From WHSM01 sp050701635 (GTDB lineage Bacteria > Actinomycetota > Actinomycetes > Mycobacteriales > Micromonosporaceae), in contig JBOGDF010000132.1 of NCBI GenBank assembly GCA_050701635.1, positions 1 to 13,682 of the forward strand: a stretch of 13,682 nucleotides of DNA. The letters run 5' to 3'. Below are positions 7,385-13,622 of the stretch, in pieces; within the stretch, counting starts at the first letter, position 1, and each line of letters begins with the position of its first letter. Below the pieces are notes generated by a model, which saw nothing but the letters and a program-made list of their open reading frames with translations, was not told the origin of the DNA and made no database searches. A program made the position numbers and the translations under genes.

Positions 7385-7846
7385 GGCTGCCACCTCGCCA
7401 GGCCCACCAGACGTGGTGTCGGCCGGCGAGCCGGCGTCACGCCGCTCGGCCGGCTCGGAGGTGCTGGACCCGGGTCGGGCGTTCCCGCCTTTCCGCCGCG
7501 GGCTGAGCGCGCCACGCAGTGCGGCGTCGAAGTCGTCACCGAGCTGCTGGAAGCTGCGGCTGGCGGCGGGGGGTAGGGCGCGTACCACCAGGGCGGCGCC
7601 GGCGGGGAGCGAGGCGAGCCGTGCCTGGACCACATGCTGGAGTCGGCGGCGCACCCGGTTGCGTACCACGGCGCCACCGACGGCGCGAGAAACCACGAAG
7701 CCGACGCGCAGCTGCGCGTCGGCCTGGTCGGTGAGGTCTGCCGGCTTCACGTGTACCACTACCGCGCCGTGACCACGTCGCCGTCCACGTCGGACGGTGG
7801 CTACGAAGTCTGCGCGGCGCCGCAGCCGCGCGGCCGCGGGAAGCAT
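7076..7846 (-). CDS. rnpA: Ribonuclease P protein component (RnpA), frame continuous with YidD
   Basis: The frame from ATG 7846 runs 256 codons to TAA 7076-7078. Residues 1-114 are RnpA, the basic protein that helps the RNase P RNA cleave tRNA 5' leaders; LRRRADFVATVRRGRR near the start and the RNR-type motif VVRNRVRRRLQ (60-70) define it. Residues 115-160 are a Gly/Ser/Pro/Arg linker, and residues 161-256 are a complete YidD domain. I re-translated the linker base by base and found no stop. Either the two proteins are fused, or the message has a second start for YidD (next entry). RnpA is usually 110-150 residues with its own stop. The start has only a weak GGAT-like site and lies 14 nt after rpmH, so coupling to rpmH is likely. 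Confidence 0.85.
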   Translation of the reverse strand: MLPAAARLRRRADFVATVRRGRRRGHGAVVVHVKPADLTDQADAQLRVGFVVSRAVGGAVVRNRVRRRLQHVVQARLASLPAGAALVVRALPPAASRSFQQLGDDFDAALRGALSPRRKGGNARPGSSTSEPAERRDAGSPADTTSGGPGEVAAVSRSGRVKLAQLTPARLLAAPIVAYRRWVSPALPARCRFYPTCSSYALTALQTHGALRGTLLAVWRLLKCQPFHPGGYDPVPPASRRRPRATVTGASTCSTG

Positions 7847-7860
7847 GAACGAATCCGGCG

Positions 7861-7998
7861 TCAGACCGCGAGGCGGGTGCGGCCCTTGCGGCGCCGCGCC
7901 GCGAGGATGGCCCGGCCCGCGCGGGTGCGCATCCGCAGCCGGAAGCCGTGCGTCTTGGCCCGGCGGCGGTTGTTCGGCTGGTAGGTGCGCTTGCTCAC
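7861..7998 (-). CDS. rpmH: 50S ribosomal protein L34
   Basis: This small gene encodes 45 residues starting at GTG 7998, with GGAGA seven bases upstream, and ends at TGA 7861-7863. The product begins MSKRTYQPNNRRRAKTHGF and continues with RMRTRAGRAILAARRRKGR, the near-invariant L34 sequence, an Arg/Lys-rich protein buried in 23S rRNA of the large subunit. It is the first gene of the leftward group and is divergent from dnaA, the classic arrangement around bacterial origins. A promoter with a 17-bp spacer lies about 110-138 bp upstream. Confidence 0.97.
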   Translation of the reverse strand: MSKRTYQPNNRRRAKTHGFRLRMRTRAGRAILAARRRKGRTRLAV

Positions 7999-8107
7999 GG
8001 TAGGGTCTCCAAGACTCGGATCTGGTGGCTACGAAAATGTCGCCGAAGCGCTGCGCGCACGGGACTCGGCTGCAAGCCTACCAATGGCGAGCAGACACGG
8101 CCGGACA

Positions 8108-8136
8108 AGGGTACGCCGGGAGCCCTGCGCGGTCAA
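8108..8136 (-). promoter_or_regulatory. Candidate rpmH promoter
   Basis: On the minus strand TTGACC (8131-8136) is followed after exactly 17 bp by TACCCT (8108-8113), fitting a housekeeping sigma-factor promoter of actinomycetes. Transcription would start near 8101, giving an rpmH leader of about 100 nt. This is a motif match only. Confidence 0.6.
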
Positions 8137-8247
8137 AGCATTGTCCAAGACCACGCAAACCTGCCCAGCCTAATTGGTGTTCTCCGAAGATCCGAACACC
8201 GAACCGGGGACACGCCGGTGACCGGAGCGCTTAAGCTGTCGTGATGC

Positions 8248-8270
8248 CCCGGAACTGCGCTTGTTCCGGG
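8248..8270. promoter_or_regulatory. 23-bp inverted repeat, possible operator at the dnaA promoter
   Basis: The perfect 8-bp arms CCCGGAAC (8248-8255) and GTTCCGGG (8263-8270) are separated by 7 bp. The right arm overlaps the candidate -35 TTGTTC of dnaA. No T-run follows, and a terminator between divergent genes is not needed, so an operator is the better reading. The binding protein is unknown. Confidence 0.4.
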
Positions 8271-8289
8271 CTGATGACGCTGTTAGCGT
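8261..8289 (+). promoter_or_regulatory. Candidate dnaA promoter
   Basis: TTGTTC (8261-8266), a 17-bp spacer, and TAGCGT (8284-8289) preceded by TGT, an extended -10 arrangement. It would give a leader of about 265 nt before the dnaA GTG. This is the best match I found on this strand, but the evidence is only motif-based. Confidence 0.4.
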
Positions 8290-8485
8290 GCGCGGTTGCA
8301 GCTTTCTCACCAGCTCGGCCTGTTCGTCCGGTTAGTCCAGTTTTGGACTGACGCCGATCAGTGGAACTCGTGAGGGGTCTCGGGGGCCTTCGAATACGGG
8401 CACTCGTCGTCGCAGGTTGCGGCGTCATGAACATGAAGTGTCTGAGAACGTGCTGACGCACATCGAGGTCACGACATACACAGGG

Positions 8486-8505
8486 TGTGGACATCCTGTG
8501 GACAG
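8486..8505 (-). promoter_or_regulatory. Two DnaA boxes upstream of dnaA
   Basis: TGTGGACAT (8486-8494) and TGTGGACAG (8497-8505) are on the same strand, 11 bp apart. Each differs by one base from the actinobacterial DnaA box (TTGTCCACA, here read in reverse). Lying 55-74 bp before the dnaA start, they suggest autoregulation or an upstream part of the origin. Confidence 0.7.
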
Positions 8506-8559
8506 TGCGTCGGACCGAGGGGGTCGGTCTGGGGGCGGGGATTCGAGGGGGTGCTACGG

Positions 8560-10077
8560 GTGACCGACGAAACGGCCGATCTGGCATCGGTGTGGGCGGC
8601 GGCGACCGAAGAGTTGGGCGACGACACGCTCTCGCCACAGCAACGAGCATGGCTACGACTGACCCGGCCGCTGGCGCTGGTCGAGGACACCGCACTGATC
8701 GCCGCGCCTAATCCGTTCACCAAGGACGCGATCGAGTCCCGGCTGCGGCCGGCCATCACCGACGCGCTCTCCCGGCGGCTCGGTCGGCGGATCCAGGTCG
8801 CGGTGACCGTACGGCTTTCGGACGACTCCGACGCCGCCCCGGCAACGACGCCGGCCGACAACCGGTCCAGCGCGGCCGAGGGCGCGTACACCGGGGACGG
8901 GGGGTACGCCGCGAAGGGCGTACTGGAGCCGACGCCGCCCGGCGGCAACGCGATCGTCAGCGTCGACAGCCACCGCTCCGGCCGGCCCGGTGGGCTCGCC
9001 GACATCGTCGACCTGCCGGACCGCAGGAAGGTCACCGACGCGGCCAGCCGGCTGAATCCGAAGTACACCTTCGAGACCTTCGTCATCGGGTCCAGCAACC
9101 GGTTCGCGCACGCCGCGGCGGTCGCGGTGTCCGAGTCGCCGGCGAAGGCGTACAACCCGCTGTTCATCTACGGGGACTCCGGGCTCGGCAAGACCCACCT
9201 GGTGCACGCGATCGGCCACTACGCGCAGAGCCTCGGCAACGCCCGCGCCGTGCGGTACGTGTCGACCGAAGAGTTCACCAACGACTTCATCAACTCGCTG
9301 CGCGACGACAAGACGCAGGCCTTCCAGCGCCGGTACCGCGACGTCGACATCCTGTTGATCGACGACATCCAGTTCCTGGAGAACCGGGAACGTACGCAGG
9401 AAGAGTTCTTCCATACCTTCAATACGCTGCACAACGCGAACAAGCAGATCGTGATCACCTCCGATCGTTCGCCGAAGCAGCTGTCCACATTGGAGGATCG
9501 GCTGCGTACCCGGTTCGAGTGGGGGCTGCTGGCCGACATCCAGCCGCCGGACCTGGAGACCCGGATCGCGATCCTGCAGAAGAAGGCCGCCCAGGAGCGG
9601 CTGTCCGCGCCGCCGGAGGTGCTGGAGTTCATCGCGTCCCGGATCGCCGACTCGATCCGCGAGCTCGAGGGTGCGCTGATCCGCGTCACCGCGTTCGCCA
9701 GCCTGACCCGCTCCGACGTCGACCTGGCGCTCGCCGAGGAAGTGCTACGGGACTTCATCCCGGACGGCGGCGGCCCCGAGGTGACCGCAGACCAGATCAT
9801 GAGCGCCACCGCGGAGTACTTCGGGCTGTCGGTGGACGACCTGCGCGGCAGCTCCCGTTCCCGGGTGCTGGTCAACGCCCGGCAGGTGGCGATGTACCTG
9901 TGCCGCGAGCTGACCGACCTGTCGCTGCCGCGCATCGGGCAGTCCTTCGGGGGCCGCGATCACACCACCGTGATGCACGCCGATCGCAAGATCCGCCAGC
10001 AGATGGCGGAGCGTCGCAGCCTGTACAACCAGATCGCCGAGCTGACCAACCGGATCAAGCAGCAGGCCTTCGGATGA
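8560..10077 (+). CDS. dnaA: Chromosomal replication initiator DnaA
   Basis: This gene encodes 505 residues from GTG 8560, with a G-rich ribosome site (GAGGGGG) upstream; the frame extends further back through non-conserved sequence. DnaA is the AAA+ ATPase that binds DnaA boxes, melts oriC and recruits the helicase. Domain I spans about 1-86. A variable Pro/Gly-rich domain II runs to about 160. Domain III has the Walker A GDSGLGKTH (205-213), the Walker B LLIDDIQF (265-272), a SDRSPKQL segment (301-308) and RLRTRFEWGL (314-323). Domain IV ends with the box-binding signature, including LSLPRIGQSFGGRDHTTVMHA (454-474). It is divergent from rpmH and 342 bp before dnaN, with DnaA boxes on both sides. 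Confidence 0.97.
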   Translation: MTDETADLASVWAAATEELGDDTLSPQQRAWLRLTRPLALVEDTALIAAPNPFTKDAIESRLRPAITDALSRRLGRRIQVAVTVRLSDDSDAAPATTPADNRSSAAEGAYTGDGGYAAKGVLEPTPPGGNAIVSVDSHRSGRPGGLADIVDLPDRRKVTDAASRLNPKYTFETFVIGSSNRFAHAAAVAVSESPAKAYNPLFIYGDSGLGKTHLVHAIGHYAQSLGNARAVRYVSTEEFTNDFINSLRDDKTQAFQRRYRDVDILLIDDIQFLENRERTQEEFFHTFNTLHNANKQIVITSDRSPKQLSTLEDRLRTRFEWGLLADIQPPDLETRIAILQKKAAQERLSAPPEVLEFIASRIADSIRELEGALIRVTAFASLTRSDVDLALAEEVLRDFIPDGGGPEVTADQIMSATAEYFGLSVDDLRGSSRSRVLVNARQVAMYLCRELTDLSLPRIGQSFGGRDHTTVMHADRKIRQQMAERRSLYNQIAELTNRIKQQAFG

Positions 10078-10103
10078 GCAGATTTCCGACACTCGTCCAC
10101 AGG

Positions 10104-10115
10104 CTGTGTACACAG
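10104..10115. repeat. 12-bp perfect palindrome at the left end of oriC
   Basis: CTGTGTACACAG is its own reverse complement. It lies between the first plus-strand box-like element (10093-10101) and the minus-strand box array. It looks like two overlapping degenerate DnaA half-sites and could be a binding site for DnaA or another dimeric origin protein. Confidence 0.55.
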
Positions 10116-10117
10116 TT

Positions 10118-10207
10118 TGTGGATAACTCGGTGGACAACCCGGTGGACAGCGCGGTGGAAACTCCGGTGGACGAGCTGTGGACGCCGCGGTGGACAACTG
10201 TGGTCAA
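10118..10207 (-). repeat. Phased array of eight DnaA-box-like elements
   Basis: Eight elements share the core GTGG at a regular pitch: TGTGGATAA 10118, GGTGGACAA 10130, GGTGGACAG 10142, GGTGGAAAC 10154, GGTGGACGA 10166, TGTGGACGC 10177, GGTGGACAA 10189 and TGTGGTCAA 10199. Start-to-start distances are 12, 12, 12, 12, 11, 12 and 10 bp, all in the same orientation. The first is a perfect box; the others carry one to three mismatches, so they are likely low-affinity sites filled cooperatively. Confidence 0.85.
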
Positions 10208-10310
10208 CGGCGCCGCCGGCCCGGTTATCCCCGTACGCCCACAGATCTTGGCTCCGTCGTACACAGCAGTTCCACAACCCCGCACCGGTGGCGACCTGCG
10301 GCAACGTAGG

Positions 10311-10339
10311 TTGTCCACAGTGCCCACAGGCCCTATGAC
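10311..10339 (+). promoter_or_regulatory. Perfect DnaA box overlapping a candidate dnaN promoter
   Basis: TTGTCCACA (10311-10319) is a perfect actinobacterial DnaA box. Its first six bases can also act as a -35 (TTGTCC), with TATGAC (10334-10339) as a -10 after a 17-bp spacer. The dnaN ATG lies 80 bp further on. The box is firm; the promoter is tentative. Confidence 0.5.
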
Positions 10340-10380
10340 TACGACGTCTTTTATCTCTACTAGAGAATCCAAATCAACGT
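10334..10380. other. Candidate DNA unwinding element of oriC
   Basis: In this GC-rich window, this 47-bp stretch is 64% A+T by direct count (30 of 47). It contains the small inverted repeat TCTCTA-C-TAGAGA (10354-10366). It directly follows the perfect DnaA box and the box-like element at 10320-10328, as expected for the initial melting site. The assignment is inference from composition and position. Confidence 0.55.
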
Positions 10381-10419
10381 TGGGTTCGGGATAACCACAA
10401 CCTGCCCAGGAGGCATTAC

Positions 10420-11550
10420 ATGAAGTTCCGGGTGGAGCGGGACGCCCTGGCGGATGCCGTGGCTTGGACCGCTAAGAGCCTGCCCAACCGGCCGCCGGTG
10501 CCGGTGCTCGCCGGAGTGCTGCTGCAGGTCGGGGACGGTCGGCTGGAGGTGTCCGGGTTCGACTACGAGGTCTCCAGCCAGGTCGGGGTCGACATCCAGG
10601 CCGACGCGGACGGCACGATCCTGGTCTCCGGCCGGCTGCTCGCCGAGATCACCCGCGCCCTGCCGAACAAACCCGTCGACGTGGCCACCGACGGGTCCCG
10701 GGTGGAGATCACCTGCGGCAGCGCCCGGTTCACGCTGCCGACCATGCCGGTGGAGGACTACCCGACGCTGCCGGAGATGCCCTCCGGGGTCGGTACGGTC
10801 GACTCCGCCGCGTTCGCTTCCGCAGTCGCCCAGGTCGCCGTCGCCGCGGGTCGCGACGACACCCTGCCGATGCTGACCGGCGTACGGCTGGAGCTCGAAC
10901 AGGCCACCATGACCATGATCGCGACCGACCGGTACCGGCTGGCGATCCGCGAGCTGCCCTGGCGTCCCGACGCCGCTGACCTCAGTACGGCGGCGCTGGT
11001 GCCGGCCCGTACCCTCGCCGAGACCGCGAAGACGCTCGGCACGTTGGGCGGCGAGGTGACGCTCGCGATGTCCGACGCCGGGATGGGCGAGGGCCTGATC
11101 GGCTTCTCCGGCGGCGGGCGGCGTACCACCAGCCGACTCCTCAACGACGACTTCCCGAAGGTGAAGTCGATCATCCCGGACAGCTACGCCGCGGTGGCGA
11201 AGATGAGCGTCGCGGCGCTCACCGAGGTGGTCAAGCGGGTCTCCCTGGTGGCCGAGCGCAACACCCCGGTACGGCTGAGCTTCAGCGTCGACGGCCTGAT
11301 CGTCGAGGCCGGCGGCACCGAGGACGCCCGGGCCAGCGAGGCGATGGAGTGCCAGTACGAGGGCGACCCGATGACGATCGCGTTCAACCCCTCGTTCCTG
11401 CTCGACGCGCTCGCGGTGCTGGAGCAGCCGACCGCCGTGCTGTCGTTCAACGACCCGAAGAAGCCGGCCGTGATGTCCGGGGCCGGCGACGACGGCCAGC
11501 CCCAGGCCGGCTACCAGCACGCCCTGATGCCGGTACGCGTCGGCGCCTGA
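10420..11550 (+). CDS. dnaN: DNA polymerase III beta subunit (sliding clamp)
   Basis: This gene encodes 376 residues, the usual length, from ATG 10420 behind an excellent AGGAGG site. The protein is the ring-shaped clamp that holds DNA polymerase III on DNA and serves as a platform for repair and recycling proteins. It begins MKFRVERDALADAVAW. It has the GVLLQV strand, SGRLLAEITRALPNK, the inter-domain PTMPVEDYPTLP segment (about 107-118), MIATDRYRLAIREL in the second domain, ERNTPVRLSF in the third, and the C-terminal HALMPVRV that forms part of the peptide-binding pocket. It is the first gene after oriC and probably heads the operon with gnd (49-bp gap), recF and the following gene. Confidence 0.97.
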   Translation: MKFRVERDALADAVAWTAKSLPNRPPVPVLAGVLLQVGDGRLEVSGFDYEVSSQVGVDIQADADGTILVSGRLLAEITRALPNKPVDVATDGSRVEITCGSARFTLPTMPVEDYPTLPEMPSGVGTVDSAAFASAVAQVAVAAGRDDTLPMLTGVRLELEQATMTMIATDRYRLAIRELPWRPDAADLSTAALVPARTLAETAKTLGTLGGEVTLAMSDAGMGEGLIGFSGGGRRTTSRLLNDDFPKVKSIIPDSYAAVAKMSVAALTEVVKRVSLVAERNTPVRLSFSVDGLIVEAGGTEDARASEAMECQYEGDPMTIAFNPSFLLDALAVLEQPTAVLSFNDPKKPAVMSGAGDDGQPQAGYQHALMPVRVGA

Positions 11551-11599
11551 CGCAAGCACCACCACAGGACCCGACACCACCGCCGCGGGAGGCGAACAG

Positions 11600-12475
11600 A
11601 TGCAGCTGGGGATCATCGGCCTGGGCAAGATGGGCGGCAACATGGCCGTACGGCTGCGCCGCGCCGAGCACCACGTGGTCGGCTATGACCGGGATCCGAA
11701 GCTCTCCGACGCGAAGGACCTCGCCGACCTGGTCGGCAAGCTGGACGCCCCCCGCGCGGTCTGGGTGATGGTCCCGGCCGGCGACCCGACCAGGCAGACC
11801 GTACGGGAGCTGGCCGAGCTGCTCTCCGAGGGCGACATCGTGATCGACGGCGGCAACTCTCGCTTCACCGACGACCTCGAGCATGCGGCGCTGCTGAAAC
11901 CCCACGGCATCGGGTACGTCGACGCCGGCGTCTCGGGTGGGGTCTGGGGCCTGGAGAACGGCTACGCCCTGATGGTCGGCGGCGAAGATCAACACGTCGA
12001 GCGGCTGATGCCGATCTTCGAAGCGCTCAAGCCGGAGGGCGAGTTCGGCTTCGTACACGCCGGCGGGGTGGGCGCCGGGCACTACGCGAAGATGGTGCAC
12101 AACGGCATCGAGTACGGCCTGATGCACGCCTACGCCGAGGGCTACGAGCTGCTGCAGGCATCCGAGGTGGTGTCCAACGTGCCCGGCGTGATCAAGTCCT
12201 GGCGCGAGGGCACCGTGATCCGTTCCTGGCTGCTCGACCTGCTCGACCGCGCGCTCGAGGAGGATCCCGAGCTGGCGAAGCTCAAGGGGTACGCCGCCGA
12301 GTCCGGCGAGGGCCGCTGGACCGTCGAGGAGGCGATCCGGCTCAAGGTGCCGATGAACGTGATCGCCGCGTCGCTGTTCGCCCGGTTCACCTCGCAGCAG
12401 GAGGATTCGCCGGCGATGAAGGCGGTCGCCGCGCTACGCAACCAGTTCGGCGGCCATGCCGTGAAGTCCGAGTAG
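11600..12475 (+). CDS. gnd: 6-phosphogluconate dehydrogenase, decarboxylating, short form
   Basis: This gene encodes 291 residues from ATG 11600, with GGGAGG seven bases upstream. The enzyme oxidatively decarboxylates 6-phosphogluconate to ribulose 5-phosphate in the pentose phosphate pathway. It has the Rossmann loop GLGKMG (7-12), DGGNS (83-87), SGGVWGLENGYALMVGG (112-128) and the catalytic segment HYAKMVHNGIEYG (161-173), with Lys164 and Glu171 at the spacing of the E. coli Lys/Glu pair. At 291 residues it belongs to the short form, not the ~470-residue form. Asp30 (GYDRDP), in place of the Asn-Arg-Ser/Thr of NADP-dependent enzymes, hints at NAD preference; this is inference. A gnd gene between dnaN and recF is a known actinobacterial arrangement. 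Confidence 0.94.
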   Translation: MQLGIIGLGKMGGNMAVRLRRAEHHVVGYDRDPKLSDAKDLADLVGKLDAPRAVWVMVPAGDPTRQTVRELAELLSEGDIVIDGGNSRFTDDLEHAALLKPHGIGYVDAGVSGGVWGLENGYALMVGGEDQHVERLMPIFEALKPEGEFGFVHAGGVGAGHYAKMVHNGIEYGLMHAYAEGYELLQASEVVSNVPGVIKSWREGTVIRSWLLDLLDRALEEDPELAKLKGYAAESGEGRWTVEEAIRLKVPMNVIAASLFARFTSQQEDSPAMKAVAALRNQFGGHAVKSE

Positions 12476-12485
12476 CGTCGAGACC

Positions 12486-13622
12486 GTGCACGTACGCCGC
12501 CTCGAGCTGACCGACTTCCGCAGCTACCCCACGGTGGCGGTGGACTTCGACTCCGGCCCCAGCGTCCTGGTCGGCCCCAACGGCCAGGGCAAGACCAACC
12601 TGGTCGAGGCGCTGGGCTACGTGTCCAGCCTGGCCAGCCACCGGGTCGCCACCGACGCGCCGCTGGTGCGCTCCGGCGCCGCCCGCGCCGTGGTCCGCGT
12701 CGCGATCGTCCACAGTGGACGTGAGCTGACCGTGGAGCTGGAGATCGTGCCGGGCAAGGCGAACCGGGCCCGGCTCAACCGCTCCCCGGTCAGCCGCCCC
12801 CGGGAGATCCTGGGCGCGTTGAAGCTGGTCATCTTCGCCCCGGAAGACCTTTCGCTGGTACGCGGTGAGCCCGCCGAACGCCGCCGGTTCCTCGACGACC
12901 TGCTGGTGGCGAGGTTCCCCCGGTTCGCCGGCGTACGGGCCGACTACGAGCGGGTGGTCAAACAGCGCAACGCGTTGCTGCGTACGGCGTACCTGGCCCG
13001 CAAGACCGGCGGCGGTTCCACGGATCTGCGCACCCTCGACGTGTGGGACACCCATCTCGCCCAGCACGGCGCCGAGCTGCTCGCCGGCCGGCTCGACCTG
13101 TGCGAGGTGCTGACGCCGTACGTGGAGAAGGCGTACGACGCCGTGTCGCAGGGCAAGGGCGGGGCCCGGATGGCGTACCGGTGCGGGCTGGCCGAAGACG
13201 GCGAGCAGCTCGGCACCGACAAGGAGCTGCTCTCGGCGCGGATCCTGGCCGCGCTGGCCAAGGCGCGATCCGACGAGGTGGCGCGCGGCTCCACCCTGGT
13301 CGGGCCACACCGCGACGACCTGGCGCTGCACCTCGGGGACCTCCCGGTGAAGGGATACGCCAGCCACGGCGAATCCTGGTCGTACGCCCTCGCGCTGCGG
13401 CTGGCCAGCTTCGACCTGCTGCGCGCCGACGGCACCGAGCCCGTGCTGATCCTCGACGACGTGTTCGCCGAGCTCGACACCGACCGCCGCGACCGCCTGG
13501 CCGACCTGGTGGGCCGCGCCGGCCAGGTGCTGGTCACCTGCGCGGTCGCCGCCGACGTACCGGAGGCGTTGCAGGGCGCCCGGTACGACGTCGCCGCCGG
13601 GGAGGTACGCCGTGTCCGCTGA
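12486..13622 (+). CDS. recF: DNA replication and repair protein RecF
   Basis: This gene encodes 378 residues from GTG 12486, 10 bp after gnd; the ribosome site is weak, so translational coupling to gnd is likely. RecF is an SMC/ABC-like ATPase that helps load RecA at gaps through RecO and RecR. It begins with VRRLELTDFRSY, a family hallmark. The Walker A is GPNGQGKTN (30-38). A middle segment carries FAPEDLSLVRGEPAERRRFLD (117-137) and VVKQRNALLR (157-166). VGPHRDDL (272-279), the ABC-type signature region SHGESWSYALALRLA (293-307) and the Walker B VLILDDVFAELD (320-331) follow. The signature has SHGES where many homologues have SxGQQ. The 3' end overlaps the next gene. Confidence 0.96.
   Translation: MHVRRLELTDFRSYPTVAVDFDSGPSVLVGPNGQGKTNLVEALGYVSSLASHRVATDAPLVRSGAARAVVRVAIVHSGRELTVELEIVPGKANRARLNRSPVSRPREILGALKLVIFAPEDLSLVRGEPAERRRFLDDLLVARFPRFAGVRADYERVVKQRNALLRTAYLARKTGGGSTDLRTLDVWDTHLAQHGAELLAGRLDLCEVLTPYVEKAYDAVSQGKGGARMAYRCGLAEDGEQLGTDKELLSARILAALAKARSDEVARGSTLVGPHRDDLALHLGDLPVKGYASHGESWSYALALRLASFDLLRADGTEPVLILDDVFAELDTDRRDRLADLVGRAGQVLVTCAVAADVPEALQGARYDVAAGEVRRVR

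Larger units (their letters stand above)
7999..8559. other. Divergent rpmH-dnaA intergenic region (promoters, inverted repeats, DnaA boxes)
   Basis: These 561 bp contain no convincing gene. They hold a leftward rpmH promoter (8108-8136), a 23-bp inverted repeat (8248-8270) beside a candidate rightward dnaA promoter (8261-8289), two mutually exclusive small hairpins (8334-8368), and two DnaA boxes close to the dnaA start (8486-8505). Open frames crossing it lack similarity to known families. Confidence 0.8.
10078..10419. other. oriC: Chromosomal origin of replication, oriC (dnaA-dnaN intergenic region)
   Basis: These 342 bp between dnaA and dnaN hold a dense cluster of DnaA-box-like elements on both strands. 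Two are perfect: TTATCCACA on the minus strand (10118-10126) and TTGTCCACA on the plus strand (10311-10319). Near matches include TCGTCCACA (10093-10101) and GTGCCCACA (10320-10328). A 64% AT segment follows at 10334-10380. Multi-box origins between dnaA and dnaN are established for Streptomyces and mycobacteria, so location and content agree. The only open frames here are repeat-derived. Confidence 0.92.

Noticed and set aside
10354..10366. TCTCTA-C-TAGAGA inverted repeat as a dnaN-leader terminator
   Set aside because: The stem is short and AT-rich with a one-base loop, so it cannot form a useful RNA hairpin. It fits better as part of the origin's AT-rich segment.
10078..10394. Open frame through oriC with repeated V-D-N/V-D-S peptides
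   Set aside because: The peptide repeats simply reflect the 12-bp DnaA-box array. There is no separate start signal and no family similarity.
10360..11643. Long leftward open frame opposite dnaN
   Set aside because: High-GC antisense shadow of the clearly conserved dnaN gene, with no recognisable motif.
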